Shown one piece after another: positions 37,886 to 50,266 of a stretch of 64,000 nucleotides of DNA (positions within the stretch are counted from its first letter, which is position 1; every line of letters starts with the position of its first letter). The notes below the pieces were generated by a model. It was not told where the DNA came from. It ran no database searches and saw only the letters and a list, made by a program, of their open reading frames with translations. Location of the stretch: the NCBI RefSeq assembly GCF_000189635.1, contig NW_002476244.1, positions 1-64,000 of the forward strand, in the 5' to 3' direction. Source of the stretch: Tetrahymena thermophila SB210. Its lineage: Eukaryota; Ciliophora; Oligohymenophorea; Hymenostomatida; Tetrahymenidae. The translations under genes and the position numbers were made by a program.

Positions 37886-40373
37886 ATGCATAATAACATA
37901 ATATCTGAAAATAATCCTGCTTTTAAGAAAGAAAAAGATGATACAATTTGGCAAAAATGGATTGGATAAGTAGTGTGCCGCCACTACGAAATACTAGAAA
38001 AATTAGATTAAGGGTCGTTCGGATATGTTTTTAAGGCTCGCAGATAAAAGGATCCGAACAATAAACATATAAATTCTTAGGGTGATGATTTGTACGCTGT
38101 GAAAATAGAAGATAACACTAGCAAGAATTAAGATACACTTACTAAAGAAGCCAAAATACTGTATGATTTAAAAGCAGAAAAAGGGTTTACAAGAATGTAT
38201 TATTATATAAAAAACGATAAAATAAATATTATGGTTACTACGCTTTTAGATAAATCGCTCGATAAGCTCTTCAATATTTGTAAAAAGAAATTTACTTTGA
38301 AGACAGTTTTAATGATTGCTGATTAAATGCTCACTCGTTTACAGCATTTTCACTCACGAGGTTATGTGCATAGAGATATAAAACCAGATAATTTTATGAT
38401 TGGCAGAGGAGTTGAGAAAAATTAAATATTTTTAATTGATTTTGGTCTCTCAAAATCTTATTTAAAGAAAAATGGAGCTCACATAGATTTTTCTGAAAAA
38501 GTTGGCTTAGTCGGAACTACAAGGTACACTTCCGTTTAGTCTCATTTAGGTAAAGAAAGTTATATATAAACAATTAATTTCATTTCTTTTTTTTGATAAG
38601 GGGAAATTTCAATTACAAAATTTACAAATTAATGTAAATACACCTCTCGAATATTAAAAATAATTTGTCTGCGTAGTATGATTGATTAACTAGCTATTAA
38701 AATAAAAAGTATTTATCGATCAGAGCAAATAATTTATTATTTTTACTGGAAAAAAATATTTGGAAAAAAATAAATTGGTAGAAAAAATTAATTTGAAGCA
38801 AATAAGAAACATTTGCTTGTGATTTTATCTTACTTTTTATCTAATGAATTAGTTAAAATTTACTATTTAATGATTGGCTATTACATATTTAAATTTTTTA
38901 CTTCTTTCGGTCTTCTATTTAATTAAACCAAGCAATCAACCCACTAATTTGTTTTTTTAGAGTAAAGAAAAATCAAGATTTTTGTATTAAAAATAATGTT
39001 TAATATAATTTAAAACAATTATTTATATTTAGGAATGGAATAATCTCGTAGGGATGATTTAGAATCGTTAGGTTATACTCTAATTTTCTTTTTGAAAGGA
39101 ACTTTGCCATGGATGAATTTAAAATCAAGAAACAAATCAGAACATTAAAAATTAATCTCATAAGTAAAAATGAAAACGCCTCTACTAGAACTTTGTAAAG
39201 ACTTACCAGTCGAATTCAATAAATATATGACTTATGTGAAGAGCTTAGGATTTTTCGATGAGCCTAATTACAACTACCTAAAAAAACTATTTCGTACACT
39301 CTTCTTGAAAGAAAATTTTTAGTATGATGATAAATTTGATTGGATTAAAGATGGTAAAACAAACTTTTATTTAATATTTAGTTCCTTAATTTTAAACATT
39401 TTATTTGGATTATAAAAAATATTATTTTTTTATTTATTTTTATCATTTTAAAAACCAATAATATTTTAAATAAAAAGAACCTAACTGTGCCAATGATAAA
39501 AGAAATATGTTTGAGAAATTTAAGTCAGTAAATCCTATGCCCGCAATTAAAATTGAAAATAACTTCATAGATAACTATCATCGTGAGGATTCTCCAAAGA
39601 ATTAAGAAGTGGATAATTATCCGCAAGAATCTAAGATTAATAATGTGATTTTCTTTAATTAAAATAACCTTATTTTAATATTCTTATCAAAATTATATAA
39701 AATAGAATACGCTCGAAGTTGGCTTTAAAAGAAAAAACACTAGAAAATCTACATAAGAATATATTAAAAAAGTAGAACTACAAATAAAAGACGAAGACGA
39801 AGAAAGCTACAAAGAAGAATTAGCAGATAATGTTAATGATTTGAGCAATCAGATAAGCAAAGTAGCTCGTTTACATGCAGAAGTTGAATCAAGTGACTAT
39901 GACCAAAATAGAAATACTTCCAATACAATTAATTCTAACAACTTAGCCAAGAAGTTTGGTAATAAATTTCATACATAATCTTTATTCACTCATATTTATT
40001 TTTTATTGGCTAATTCCAAAAATATATATTAATTATAATTTTATTAATAGCGAATTGCGATAAGACTAGTACTACAGAAATGAATGATTTTGAGTTCGAT
40101 TTAGGAGATGATGTTGTAGCTGAAGAAGACGAAACTCATGTAGTTGATAAAATGGTAAGGACACTTGCACAAGTATAAATGAGAATGTAATTTCTATTTT
40201 TATTTTATAATAATTAAATAAATAACAATTATAAATTGCGTTTTTTAGTATTTTAAAATTTCAATAGCAAAAATAATTTTAATATGTCTTAATAAAAGTA
40301 AAATATTGATAACTATGTAATTCCTCCACCTATTTAACAATAAACATTCCAATTTTAATCATTTTTAATGTGA
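37886..40373 (+). CDS. Casein kinase 1-type protein kinase with acidic C-terminal tail
   Basis: Six exons (37886-38549, 39033-39353, 39478-39644, 39706-39958, 40051-40373, introns GT..AG; five junctions checked in frame for the listed exons) give about 575 residues. Kinase landmarks in order: the glycine loop [12 protein letters not shown], the lysine in LYAVKIED, the catalytic [24 protein letters not shown], then [16 protein letters not shown] and [19 protein letters not shown]. The last four are diagnostic of the CK1 family (the SxN/SHLG segment replaces APE). Ser/Thr phosphorylation is expected. The C-terminal 220 residues are acidic and low-complexity ([26 protein letters not shown]). The last stretch from about 40162 to the TGA, rich in Gln and Asn, could include an unrecognised intron. 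Confidence 0.85.
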
Positions 40374-41512
40374 ATATTCTTATTAAATAGAAAAAGATTC
40401 AAATAGTTGTAAAAAAAAAGAAGTACGTCATATAATCACTGAGCAAAAAAGCAGACTCTTAGGGCAATAAATAAATAAATTTAAAAACTCCTTGAATTTT
40501 AAATAATTTAATAAACTCATGATCAAACTCTTTTAGTGATCATTTTTCTCATTAGAATTAAAAATTAAATGATAAAAAACTATAAAGTTATTGATAATAA
40601 ATAGATGTTCATAAAATTATTATCTTCTTAATCTTAAACAACCAACAATTAACTGCTACAAAAAACATTAGTGTAAAATATGAAAAATAAATAAATACAA
40701 TTAGTAAGTATAATAAAAAAATAAATATTTTTAATAATCATGTTTAAACTGATTTTAATAGTTATCAAATAATAAAATACTACCTTAAATAAATAAATAA
40801 ATAATTAAATAATTAAACAAATAAATAAATAAATGTATAAATTACAAAATGTGATTTTGATTAAATATTCTTGAAATGTAGGATATATATAATAAATGAA
40901 TGAATGAACAAATGATCAATTACAATTGTAATTCAAAAATTGAATACATTTTTAATTAAACATTAAAGCTTATATTTAAAATACTATGTAAGATATACTT
41001 AATTTATATTTATAAAGAACTCATCTATTCATATTTATTCCTTAAAATACTTAAATTCTTATTTTTTTATTTTAATTATATCTAATTTAATATATTCTCG
41101 ACAAAATACTAAAGAGTTAAACAGCAAATTGAGAATAAAAATATTTCTTAATAAACTCAATAATAATTTAAAACCCAAAAAGGCCATAAGAAAAATTCAT
41201 CCTTTATATTTCTTTCTATCTTTCTTCACTATTAAATATTATTATTTTAATTTTAAGATATTTATGATTCATGTTTATAGATTGTTAGATAAATTGATAA
41301 GAAGATGATTATAATTTAATATGAAGCTATTTTAATATTGCAATTATATAAAAATAAGTAATAGAAATATATAATACATGGTTTTATTTTCTAGCTTTTT
41401 TATAATTAATTAATTAAACAATATCTCTACAAATCCATTATTCTTTAAGTAAATTAGTTTAATTAAAATATTTTTATATTGTAACAATAAATATTTATTT
41501 AATTATTTTTTA
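40374..41512. other. Intergenic region between convergent genes
   Basis: AT-rich, with (TAAA)n/(AAAT)n simple repeats at about 40785-40840 and GAATGAATGAAC at about 40895. No coding frame seen. It must contain both 3' ends, of the kinase and of the RSP3 gene. Confidence 0.6.
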
Positions 41513-44180
41513 TCACTCTGAAGGTAAATTAAACCCAAAATCTATATCAAATATAGGTATTTTTTCTATTTTTTCTTCTTCATACACATCACCCAGGAAG
41601 TTTTCAAATACAAGATCTTGGATTTCATCAAAGTATTATGAAAATTAGGAAGCATTTATAGGTTCAACTTTATTTCCAAGTACATCTCTAATAACTTTAT
41701 GCAAAACAGCTTCTAGATAGAATAAAGTCCTTTCGTCGAAATAAAGGAAACGTCTTTCTTCATTAACCCATATATTTATTTAAGAAGGATGATCTTCGTT
41801 AAGTGGTCTTCCTAATTTATTAATAATTATTTTAAATTAATTGACATTTTGTTTAATTTCATTTTTTATTTTTTACTTTATGAGTTATTAAGATTCTCGA
41901 TGAGATTTCTTTTATACCCTTCTCCATCAAATGTTTCAACAAAGACATCGTACTTACATTTCTCTTCTTCGGGTTATTGCTCTTGCTCTTATTCTTATCC
42001 TTATTCAAGTTATTCTTAAACTCCTTAAGCTTCTTGCTCTTTTTAATTTTCTTACACCTGATTGCTTCCTTCTTCTTATTCTTATTATAATTAGGAGTTA
42101 TTTTATGATTTCTATTCTTCTTGACTTTATTTTTCAGCTTCTTATCTGATTTTTTCCATTTCTTATTGAGTTAAGAAAGGTACTCTTAAACGAATAATCA
42201 CATTAGCATGATTTCTTATATATTCATTAGTATTTTCGAATAAAATTCTTATTTTTTATCTATACAACTTATCATCTAAGTCATTCATAGAGCCTCTTTG
42301 ATGGCTTATACTGCTATTGTGTTCCTCCTTTGACTTTTGCTCATCAATAGGATCTGGCTTAATATTCTTAGCATGATATTCTAGGAGAATCTTAAGAATT
42401 TCTTTAAATGTTTGAGTCGATCCATTTCTTTTTTCTATAGCGTTTCTTAAGTAACTGATAGTATCTAAATCGTTAATGTAGATCTCTTCGTTTTCTAATA
42501 TATTATTAATAAATTATTCTCTTGCTTCAGGAATATTTTCTGTAGCTTCTGAAAGCTGCTTAACCAATTCATCATAAAACTCTTTTTGACTTTCAGAAAA
42601 TTTAATTGTCAAACCATGCTTGAACTCTCTTAAAACTAAGTCAACAATATCTCTAATCTTTATTGATTAAAGAAAGAAAATTATATACATTCATTTTACT
42701 ATATTTATCTTATTTTTACTTAATTCTAAGTTAATGGATTCTCTTGTAAAATCAAATTAGCAGATTCAACTGCTATCCAGATTTAACTCAACAAACCTCC
42801 AAAAATACTAGCTAATTTAAATTAAAATATTTTAGTTATTTAAAATGATGATTTTATAGATTTACTAACTGGTACTCTTCTATTATCACCTGTAATATCG
42901 GCAAACTCACAATCTTTAACATTTTCAATTTTTTCAGCTTTATTGATGATATTCTCATAGATAAAATCTTTTTAAATACAAATCAAATAAAAAAAATCCC
43001 TTTTGATAATAGTTTACCTAATATCAACTATCTTTCTTAATTAATTTATGTCTTTCTCTTCCATTCTTCTTTCTTACGTTTGTATTCCTCTTTTTTCTAA
43101 TAAATTTTATCAGAAATGTTAACAAACAAACAAAATAAAATAAAAGCAGATAAATATAACTTACTTATCTTAATACTTCTCTTTCGTGTAAAATTTAATC
43201 CCTTCTATTCTTTTCTTTCTCAAGGTTAGCTTTGTGTTAATTTGCTAATTCATTTTGCAATTCATCTGCAAATTCTTCTAATTAATGCTCAATAGAGTCT
43301 GTGTTCTAAACAAAATCTATAGTTGTGTTTAAAACCCAAGGCAAGAAATTAGCTTTCAATTTAAGAATCATTTAATCCCTTAGGAAACCTTAATTTTCTA
43401 AATCATTAAGTGAATTTTGTTTTAAATCACTGAGAGCTCTTTTAACTAGCAACCTGCTAATTAGCTTTTTATGAGCGAATTTTTGCTAATCACGATTTAG
43501 CTTATGCTACCAATTTCTTCTTTCCTTTAATAAAACAAAAAAACAAAAATAAATATTATAAAATCCAGACAAGATTAAATATTTTTTCACCTTTTCTTCT
43601 TATCTTCTTATGTATGCTGCTTCCATTCTTTAAGTAACCATAAGTTCAGCATTTCTCTTAATTTCAAATTGGGCCTAAGTATAAAAATATACAAAAACTT
43701 AATTCGTTCAAATAATAAAAATGGAATTTTACTTTGTGCTTTTTTAATTCTGCTTATTCATATTCTTCAATGAGCTCCATTCTTGCTTGGTCTACAGTTT
43801 TTCCAACAAGGACTTAGAGGATGGGTTCAACCTAAATATAAATTAAGTAACAAATCATAAATCTCTATAAAATTTAAACATACTTCTAGCTGAAAATCAA
43901 ACAACTCGCCATCAATAATTTGTGTAGAAACATCAATACCTCTTTCCTTTGGCTTAAACTCAGGAGTAGGCTTTTATAAAAGAATGAAATTAAATTTTCA
44001 AATTATATTTAAATTTATTTTAATTGATCTATTTATTACTGGCCTATCAACATAAAAATCTGGCTCTATCTCATTTTCATCCTCTATTTCATCTTATAAT
44101 GGTTCTAAGTAGTTAGTATTTGGATTATTTGTCTAGAATGCTTCATCACTTTCCATAAATTATCCCTCTGATTTTGACAT
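41513..44180 (-). CDS. RSP3: Radial spoke protein 3 (RSPH3) homologue
   Basis: A multi-exon gene whose N-terminal exons encode ERGIDVSTQIIDGELFDF, then EVEPILQVLVGKTVDQARME, the hallmark core of radial spoke protein 3. RSP3 is the dimeric stalk protein that docks radial spokes to doublet microtubules in motile cilia and carries an amphipathic helix binding RIIa/Dpy-30 domain partners. A charged coiled-coil follows (RMEAAYIRRQEEKERRNWQH). The C-terminal half is a long extension with Glu/Gln-rich runs (about 42000-42150, for instance EQEQEQQPEEEK), closed by DIDFGFNLPSE. At least seven short introns interrupt it, including 43520-43590 and 42960-43020, but I did not fix every border. The extension makes it longer than the roughly 500-residue algal protein. 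Ciliates have several RSP3 paralogues and I cannot say which this is. Confidence 0.88.
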
Positions 44181-44395
44181 ATTTCCAGTTTTCTAGGCTT
44201 ATTACTAAAAGCCCTTTTAAATTTTAAATAAAATTTGTTTAAGATATAACTCTTAAATTAATATCTCATTTATATAAATTAATTTCAAAAAGAACTGTTT
44301 TAAACTCATTCATTTTTTATTTCAAATCTTCCCCATTTACTGATAAATACTTTATTTAAATTCTAAATTGATTTATTTTTGCTATTTTTTAGTAA

Positions 44396-44806
44396 TCAAA
44401 GTAAGCATAATTCTTATATTTGATCTTAGTAATCATTATTACTATAGATTGCATAATCTATAACTGCTGAATTTGATTAATCATTTTGAACTATGCTTAA
44501 AGTATCTTAATATAACGAATTTCGCTAAACCTTTTTGTAAAGTAAGAATCAATAAAGTATATAATACCTTGCTTCTATTTCCCTTATCCATCAACAAGTA
44601 AGCTCCGCTATATGTGATTAAAATAAAATTTTTAGAATTCATTATAATTCAAATAATGAAATTAGTGGTTGAAAATATAAACAAATCTTGAAAAAAAAAT
44701 GTGTATACCCTTAGTCATTTTAGTCTCTATATTTCCCTTTAGCACCAAGTGGTTAAGGTGCAGCAGCAAACTCATAATTTCCAGGCTATTCTAATTAAGT
44801 GTTCAT
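44396..44806 (-). CDS. Small hypothetical protein, 90 residues
   Basis: Three exons (44806-44709, 44607-44568, 44530-44396) join in frame to 90 residues, with GT..AG introns of 101 and 37 bp. The protein starts MNTQLEQPGNYEFAAAPQPL and continues with GAKGKYRDQNDQGGAYLLMD, followed by a polar tail ending IQELCLL. It has no membrane segment. I recognise no family. It lies just upstream of the RSP3 gene on the same strand, so a shared ciliary role is possible but only inferred from position. Confidence 0.6.
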
Positions 44807-45423
44807 TGATACTTTTTATTATGTATGGTTGGTCTGCTAAATTGAAAGAGCTTAATAATTTTTTGATTTATTTTACTTTAGTTGTATATGTGTATATTAA
44901 TGATTTAAAGAGAAGATAAATATTATTAGATGATAAAAATTATAGTTATTATATTCATTAATACTAATAAATAAATAAATAAAGTTGCCTTTCTTAAAAC
45001 TTTTTCCATAATTAATTACATTAAAAATTCCTTTTAAATATCAATTCAAATATAAATAATTGAAACTATATTCAATAAACAATTAACAGCACTCTCTCTC
45101 TCTCTTTCTACCTCTTCCTCCATAGTTATGTTTCTTTAAATATCTAAAAATCCTTTAAAAAATTATTTTATTTTATAAGAAAATTAATAAAATAAATTTT
45201 ACTTTGATGACAAAATAATATAATTTTTTAAAAAAGTAAAATTTTGATAAAGACATACATACAGACATATATACATACAATTATAATTTTAGTAAAATTA
45301 GAATAATAGCAAAATATCATTAATTTATTAGCTGAATTTTAAGATATACGCAACAAATACTATAAACGAAACATTATTTGACCAAAAAATTAACCTAAAC
45401 GAATAATCTAAATTATTTAAAAT
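44807..45423. other. Spacer between divergent genes
   Basis: AT-rich, with a short (CT)n run at about 45091-45108 and a (CATA)n/(GACA)n run at about 45254-45285. It probably holds the promoters of the small minus-strand gene and of the B-box/WD40 gene. No coding frame. Confidence 0.6.
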
Positions 45424-47919
45424 ATGAATAGTACATCTTAGTCACTCAAAATGACATCTAGTTTGAGTTAACTTGATCCTATGATGCAATCTAAATAATT
45501 TAGTATATTTTGTCACAAACATCCTGGTAATGTTATTACTCATGGATGCATAGAATATAACTGTGAAAATAATTCAATTATGTGTGAATAGTGCCTAGCT
45601 GAAGACTAGGGACATACAGAATAACATAGATAATCTATAATGGTATTTTCTGACTATCTTCATCATATAGCTTCAGAAATAGGTAGACTGGCTGCTCCTA
45701 ATTCAAGTTTTTTGCATAAAAATATACAAGTGATCTTATAAAATGAAGCATATTATCACAATAATTTTGAAAGCTTATTAAATCAGTAAAGATAGCTGCT
45801 TTATAAAAATTTAGATGAAATAGGGAGTTTAGTTATGCATCATTTAGAGAGAGTTAAGCATTTAGCTGAACATTACTTCTAAAAATAATTTGAAACCTAT
45901 AGGTTGAATATGCTTTACTTTAAGTAGTAATATAAAGGTTACAATCCTGATGAAACTTACACTAAATATTCAGACTATAGAAATATTAAATAAAAAATTT
46001 TAGTTAAATCACCTATTCAAGCTTATCATTTTTTAAGTAACTTGAGAAAAAGTGCTAATTTAGAAGGATAAGTATTAAGTAATTTAAATTATCTAGCTGA
46101 AAGCATAGCTAATTGGAATGAAAAATATCCATTAATTGATTAAATAATGTATGATAAACATATGAAAAAAGTTGTTTAAGTTGTATAAGATCTTGAGGCT
46201 GACGTTTAGCTTAACCTTAAAGATGCACCAAATCTCAACATAGAATCTGTTATAGAAGTATAATTATATTTTTATTTAACCTATATCGAATTGCTAATTT
46301 TTGAATATCATTCATTCAATAAATAGCATTAAAAATAATTTTGATTATAAAATCTTTTTATGAAAGATTTCTTTAACATAATTTAACAAAAAATCAAGTT
46401 TGATTTTTAAATTATTTTTATAATTCCTTATGTGGAAAAATTAGAAAAATATATTTTACTTAAATAGGCAAATTAGAATCTGATTTCTTATAATAAGAAA
46501 TCTGTTAGAATAAATTCTTATAGATTATTTGATATGCTAAAATATAATTTTTAAGTTGTGGCTACTAACAGCACTTTACATTTAAACAGTGCTACTGCTA
46601 TAGTTTCTTTAGCAGAAGACGTTGTTGCAACATCGTCTTATGATAGGACGGTTAAAATATGGAGATTATAAGATGGTGTCATGATGAAGTAACTTCATGA
46701 TAGAAATAGTATTACTTGTCTTTGTGTATTTAAATACTCAAATGATAAAAACAGAGAAAATTTTTACTATAATGAAGATGACCTTCAATATTTGCAGAAT
46801 TAAATTTCTGAGAATCCATCAAAGAGTTTAAGCAATTTAGGTTTATTTTTATTGACAGGTGGATTAGATAAAATAATTAAAGTATGGGATTTCGATTTTT
46901 TACCTGACCCATCTGTGCATGTCAATAAAGCTTACACAGAATTACAAGGTCACGCGGGTTGGGTGACGTAAATAATTTCGCTTGAAGATGAACAAAATGT
47001 TGTTAGTGGAGATGACACAGGAGAATTAATAATTTGGGCAGTATTTAAATCATAATAAGTAATCGAATTTAGGAAATATTAATATTATTTATAATATGTT
47101 TGTTTGTTTAACAAAATTTAAATAGATTTTCAGATTATCCTTTGCTTTTGAAAGTATGGTGATGACTATTAGTTTGATAGAAAAGTATGAGACATTTATT
47201 AAATAATTGATTAAATTTACATATTAAAAAGATAGAAGAGATTTGCTGCGTCAAGTGGAGATATCTTAAAGATTTGGTTAATTGATTATAGGTCAGACGG
47301 TACTAAAAGTCTGAATAGCTTCAACCCATAGCTTGTAGATTGCTGTTTAGAAAGGACATTTAATTTAAAAACTCCTATTTACTGTATGAGTATTCCAAGG
47401 AGTTTTAAAAATATTATAATCGTTGGATCTAAGAATGGTGTATTGAAGTATATAGACTTAAACAAAAGTAAAATGGTTACAATAAATACAGACCACAGGG
47501 ATATGATTGGAGATATGATTTTAATAGAAAAACTCAAGGTAAATTTGAAAAAATTATCAAATTTTTATTTCATGGTAATTTATTCATTTATTTTTTGATT
47601 AAACTAAAAGCTAAGTGAATAAGATTTTGATTATTTTCATAAAAACATAAATTTTGTATTTATTGGAACTAAAAAACTTGGACTATATAATGGGTATGGA
47701 AATATATTAGAGGAAGCAGTACCAGCAAACGCTGAAGATTTCTGTACAAGCTCTATACTACCAAATAGAAATCTTACCCTCCTTAAAGTGCATAAAAGAG
47801 CAAAGACTTCCTTTATAAGATTGGCAGCAATTAGCTAATTTCAAAGTGAGTTTTACAGCTATTAATCTAGCAGAATAAGCCTAATACATATAAAAGCTGA
47901 TTTTTTAGATTATTTGTGA
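45424..47919 (+). CDS. B-box zinc finger and WD40-repeat protein
   Basis: Starts MNSTSQSLKMTSSLSQLDPM. Residues about 35-75 form a B-box-type zinc site with the spacing C-x2-H (FCHKHPG), CIEYNC, MCEQCLAEDQGH and EQH. A helical region follows (about residues 85-280). Later exons hold WD40 repeats: VATSSYDRTVKIWRLQDG, LTGGLDKIIKVWDFDFL, NVVSGDDTGELIIWA, AASSGDILKIWLIDY. At least three introns exist, roughly at 46256-46480, 47044-47220 and 47540-47610; exact borders are unresolved. WD40 propellers are protein-binding platforms; B-box plus WD40 without RING suggests a scaffold rather than a ubiquitin ligase. Ends at TGA 47917-47919. Confidence 0.75.
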
Positions 47920-48351
47920 AAGCTTCTTTATTTTTATGTTCAAATTAAAAGGTTGGTGTTCTGTGTGTTGCTATGATTATATTAATATATAATCCTTTTA
48001 CTCATTTAATTATATTAAAAATTTTTAAAGATTATTTCATTTAATCTAAATAATCGTTTTTAAATTTACTGATATCATAAAAATAAATTTCCAGTTAAAG
48101 AATATCAATCAAATATTTGCTAATTAATTAACAATAAATGATTAAATAAAAATTAAGATATTTTATTTGATAAAAATTTGTTACTTTTATTTATTATATA
48201 TATTCTAATCAAAAACTACAGTATTATAAACATATAAATCATAGTTATTAATTCTTATATATATAGCAAATATTTTATAAATATTAAAAAATAGAAGCAA
48301 GTTGTTATTAAATTCAATTCAAAAAGAATATTATAGGCATATTAATCAATA
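47920..48351. other. Intergenic spacer
   Basis: AT-rich spacer between two plus-strand genes; nothing recognisable. Confidence 0.6.
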
Positions 48352-49977
48352 ATGAACAACTAGTAAAATAATTAAAGCTTGAGTAACAGCTATGGGAGCA
48401 TGATTATTGTCCTCAACAAGCCTCATTTCTATCCTGGAGAGCCAATACAGGGAAGGATATTGCTAAGACTTTACATGGATTTTCCATTAAAAGAAATGAG
48501 TTTACAATTTTTAGGTGTTGAGAAGATTAAAGATTTAAAAGCTGTTAATCAAATTGCTTTTCCAAAAAAAGAGTTATTTAATCATATAAGCAAAATATCT
48601 CAGTCATATTCTGATGATTAAAATATTTTAAAAGCAGGTAAACACATCTTTCCTTTCAAGATTAATTTACATTTTAATACTCCTGGTACTTACAGTGTTT
48701 TCGATGGAAGAATTAAAGGTAAAATTACTCACAAAATTATTTGTAAGATTGAAAATAGCTTTAATCCTCAGCTTTCTATTGTTTCTAAAGAGAAAGTGAA
48801 TGTCAGAGAGCTTTTGAGTGTATAGCCTTAGCAACATTTTACAGCTGAGATATTTAAAACTATATATAGTTGTTTTGGATGTGTAAATTAGAGAGAATGT
48901 AGGATCATGTGCTCTTTTGATCGCTAGTTTTATACAAATGGTGAACAGGGCACACTTTCAATATTAGTCCATAACTAAAGTGATTTGGATATAACCTCCT
49001 TTTCAGCTACACTGTGGTAAGTTTACAGCAAAAAAACTCAAATTCCTGAAAACTAAAAACTACCTAAAGCTCAGTTTGATTAATAAAATTAACTAATTTT
49101 ATTTAAGCAATGCATAAGAGAGTAGATATATGAAGGTGTTAAGGCAAATTCAAAAGAAACTTAGCTAAGTAATAGCTTTTAGTTTGTGAACTACAACTCA
49201 AATCTTCCCCTACCTCCTTCCGTAAAAGGAACTTTTACCTCAAATTATTACTATGTAGAAATAAAAGCTCATTTTGAGGGCTGCTCTGTTCAATCGTTAA
49301 TCCTCCAAGTACCTGTAAATTTAGTCCTCTCTAGTTAATAGCCATCTCGAACTTTTTTAGATATTTAGAATTAAGTAATGACAAAATTAAAATAAAGAGA
49401 GTAAGAAAAGGAAGTTATCATGTAAGAATTTAATGAAATGAGTCACTATCATATTATTCACAATGAAATTGAAGTCTCAGCAGCTTAGAATATTTATGAT
49501 ATCAGAGATAGCATCAAGGGGACAGTTATCCAAAATTAGCAAAATTAATTAGGTCAATATGGCAATATGAGTGTTTATGATGTGAATAATAGTCAATAAA
49601 GGTTAGTTGAATCCCCGCAAAAGTACGTTATTCCTTCTAGAGGTAACGATGATTACTTAAGATACACTGTCTACAAACAGTAATAAGATAATTAAGGTGC
49701 CCAATAAATACTGTTTAATTAGCAACCTAGGTAAAGTGGATAAATCTTATTAAATAACGGGTAAAATAATAACATCGACTTTGGTTCAAGAAACAGTTAT
49801 CAGAATACTTATGGCAACTAATACGGCCAAAATTTGAATAGTAATAGTGATATAAGATTAAATCTATAAAATCAATAAACCCAATAAGATTATTAATAGT
49901 AAAATTATAATCAATAATAACTTAAATTTGGCTAAAATAATTACTATTTAAATGATTAAACTCCTAAATTTAATTGA
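48352..49977 (+). CDS. Arrestin-fold protein (alpha-arrestin-like)
   Basis: An intronless frame of 541 residues. The N-terminal arrestin domain begins SMIIVLNKPHFYPGEPIQGR, the strand-turn pattern YxxGexvxG typical of arrestins, and continues with LKEMSLQFLGVEK and HIFPFKINLHFNTPGTYSVF. The C-terminal arrestin domain spans about residues 165-330 (TNGEQGTLSILVHNQ, LPLPPSVKGTFTSNYYYVEI). The last 190 residues are Gln/Asn-rich and disordered (DYQQQNYNQQQLKFGQ). Alpha-arrestins are adaptors in endocytosis and ubiquitin-dependent trafficking. I do not see clear PPxY motifs in the tail, so a ubiquitin-ligase link is unsupported. Confidence 0.83.
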
Positions 49978-50266
49978 ATAAATAATTAATTAATTCATAA
50001 AAAACAAAAATTTAATAAGAATTTCTAAATAAAAAAACAAATATTTATTTTATGCATAAAACAAACAAATAAACAAACAAACAAAGGAAAGAAACAAAAA
50101 CTTTGTATAAAATTCTATATTTGTTTGTTAGTATATTCAATTTATCCATTCAAACTTTATTTGTAAATGGAATTCACATTTCTTTATCATCTGTGTACTA
50201 CAAACAGAATTTTGTTTGATCTTTCATGTATTTAATCTAGAAATAAAAAAGTAAAATCTCTTTTTT

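Noticed and set aside
40785..40840. (TAAA)n runs as possible replication origin element.
   Set aside because: Such runs are common in AT-rich spacers across the window and nothing specific supports an origin here.
44740..44800. tRNA-like A-box phrase (accaagtggttaaggtgc) on the plus strand.
   Set aside because: No T arm or B-box follows, and the region is explained by the first exon of the small minus-strand gene.
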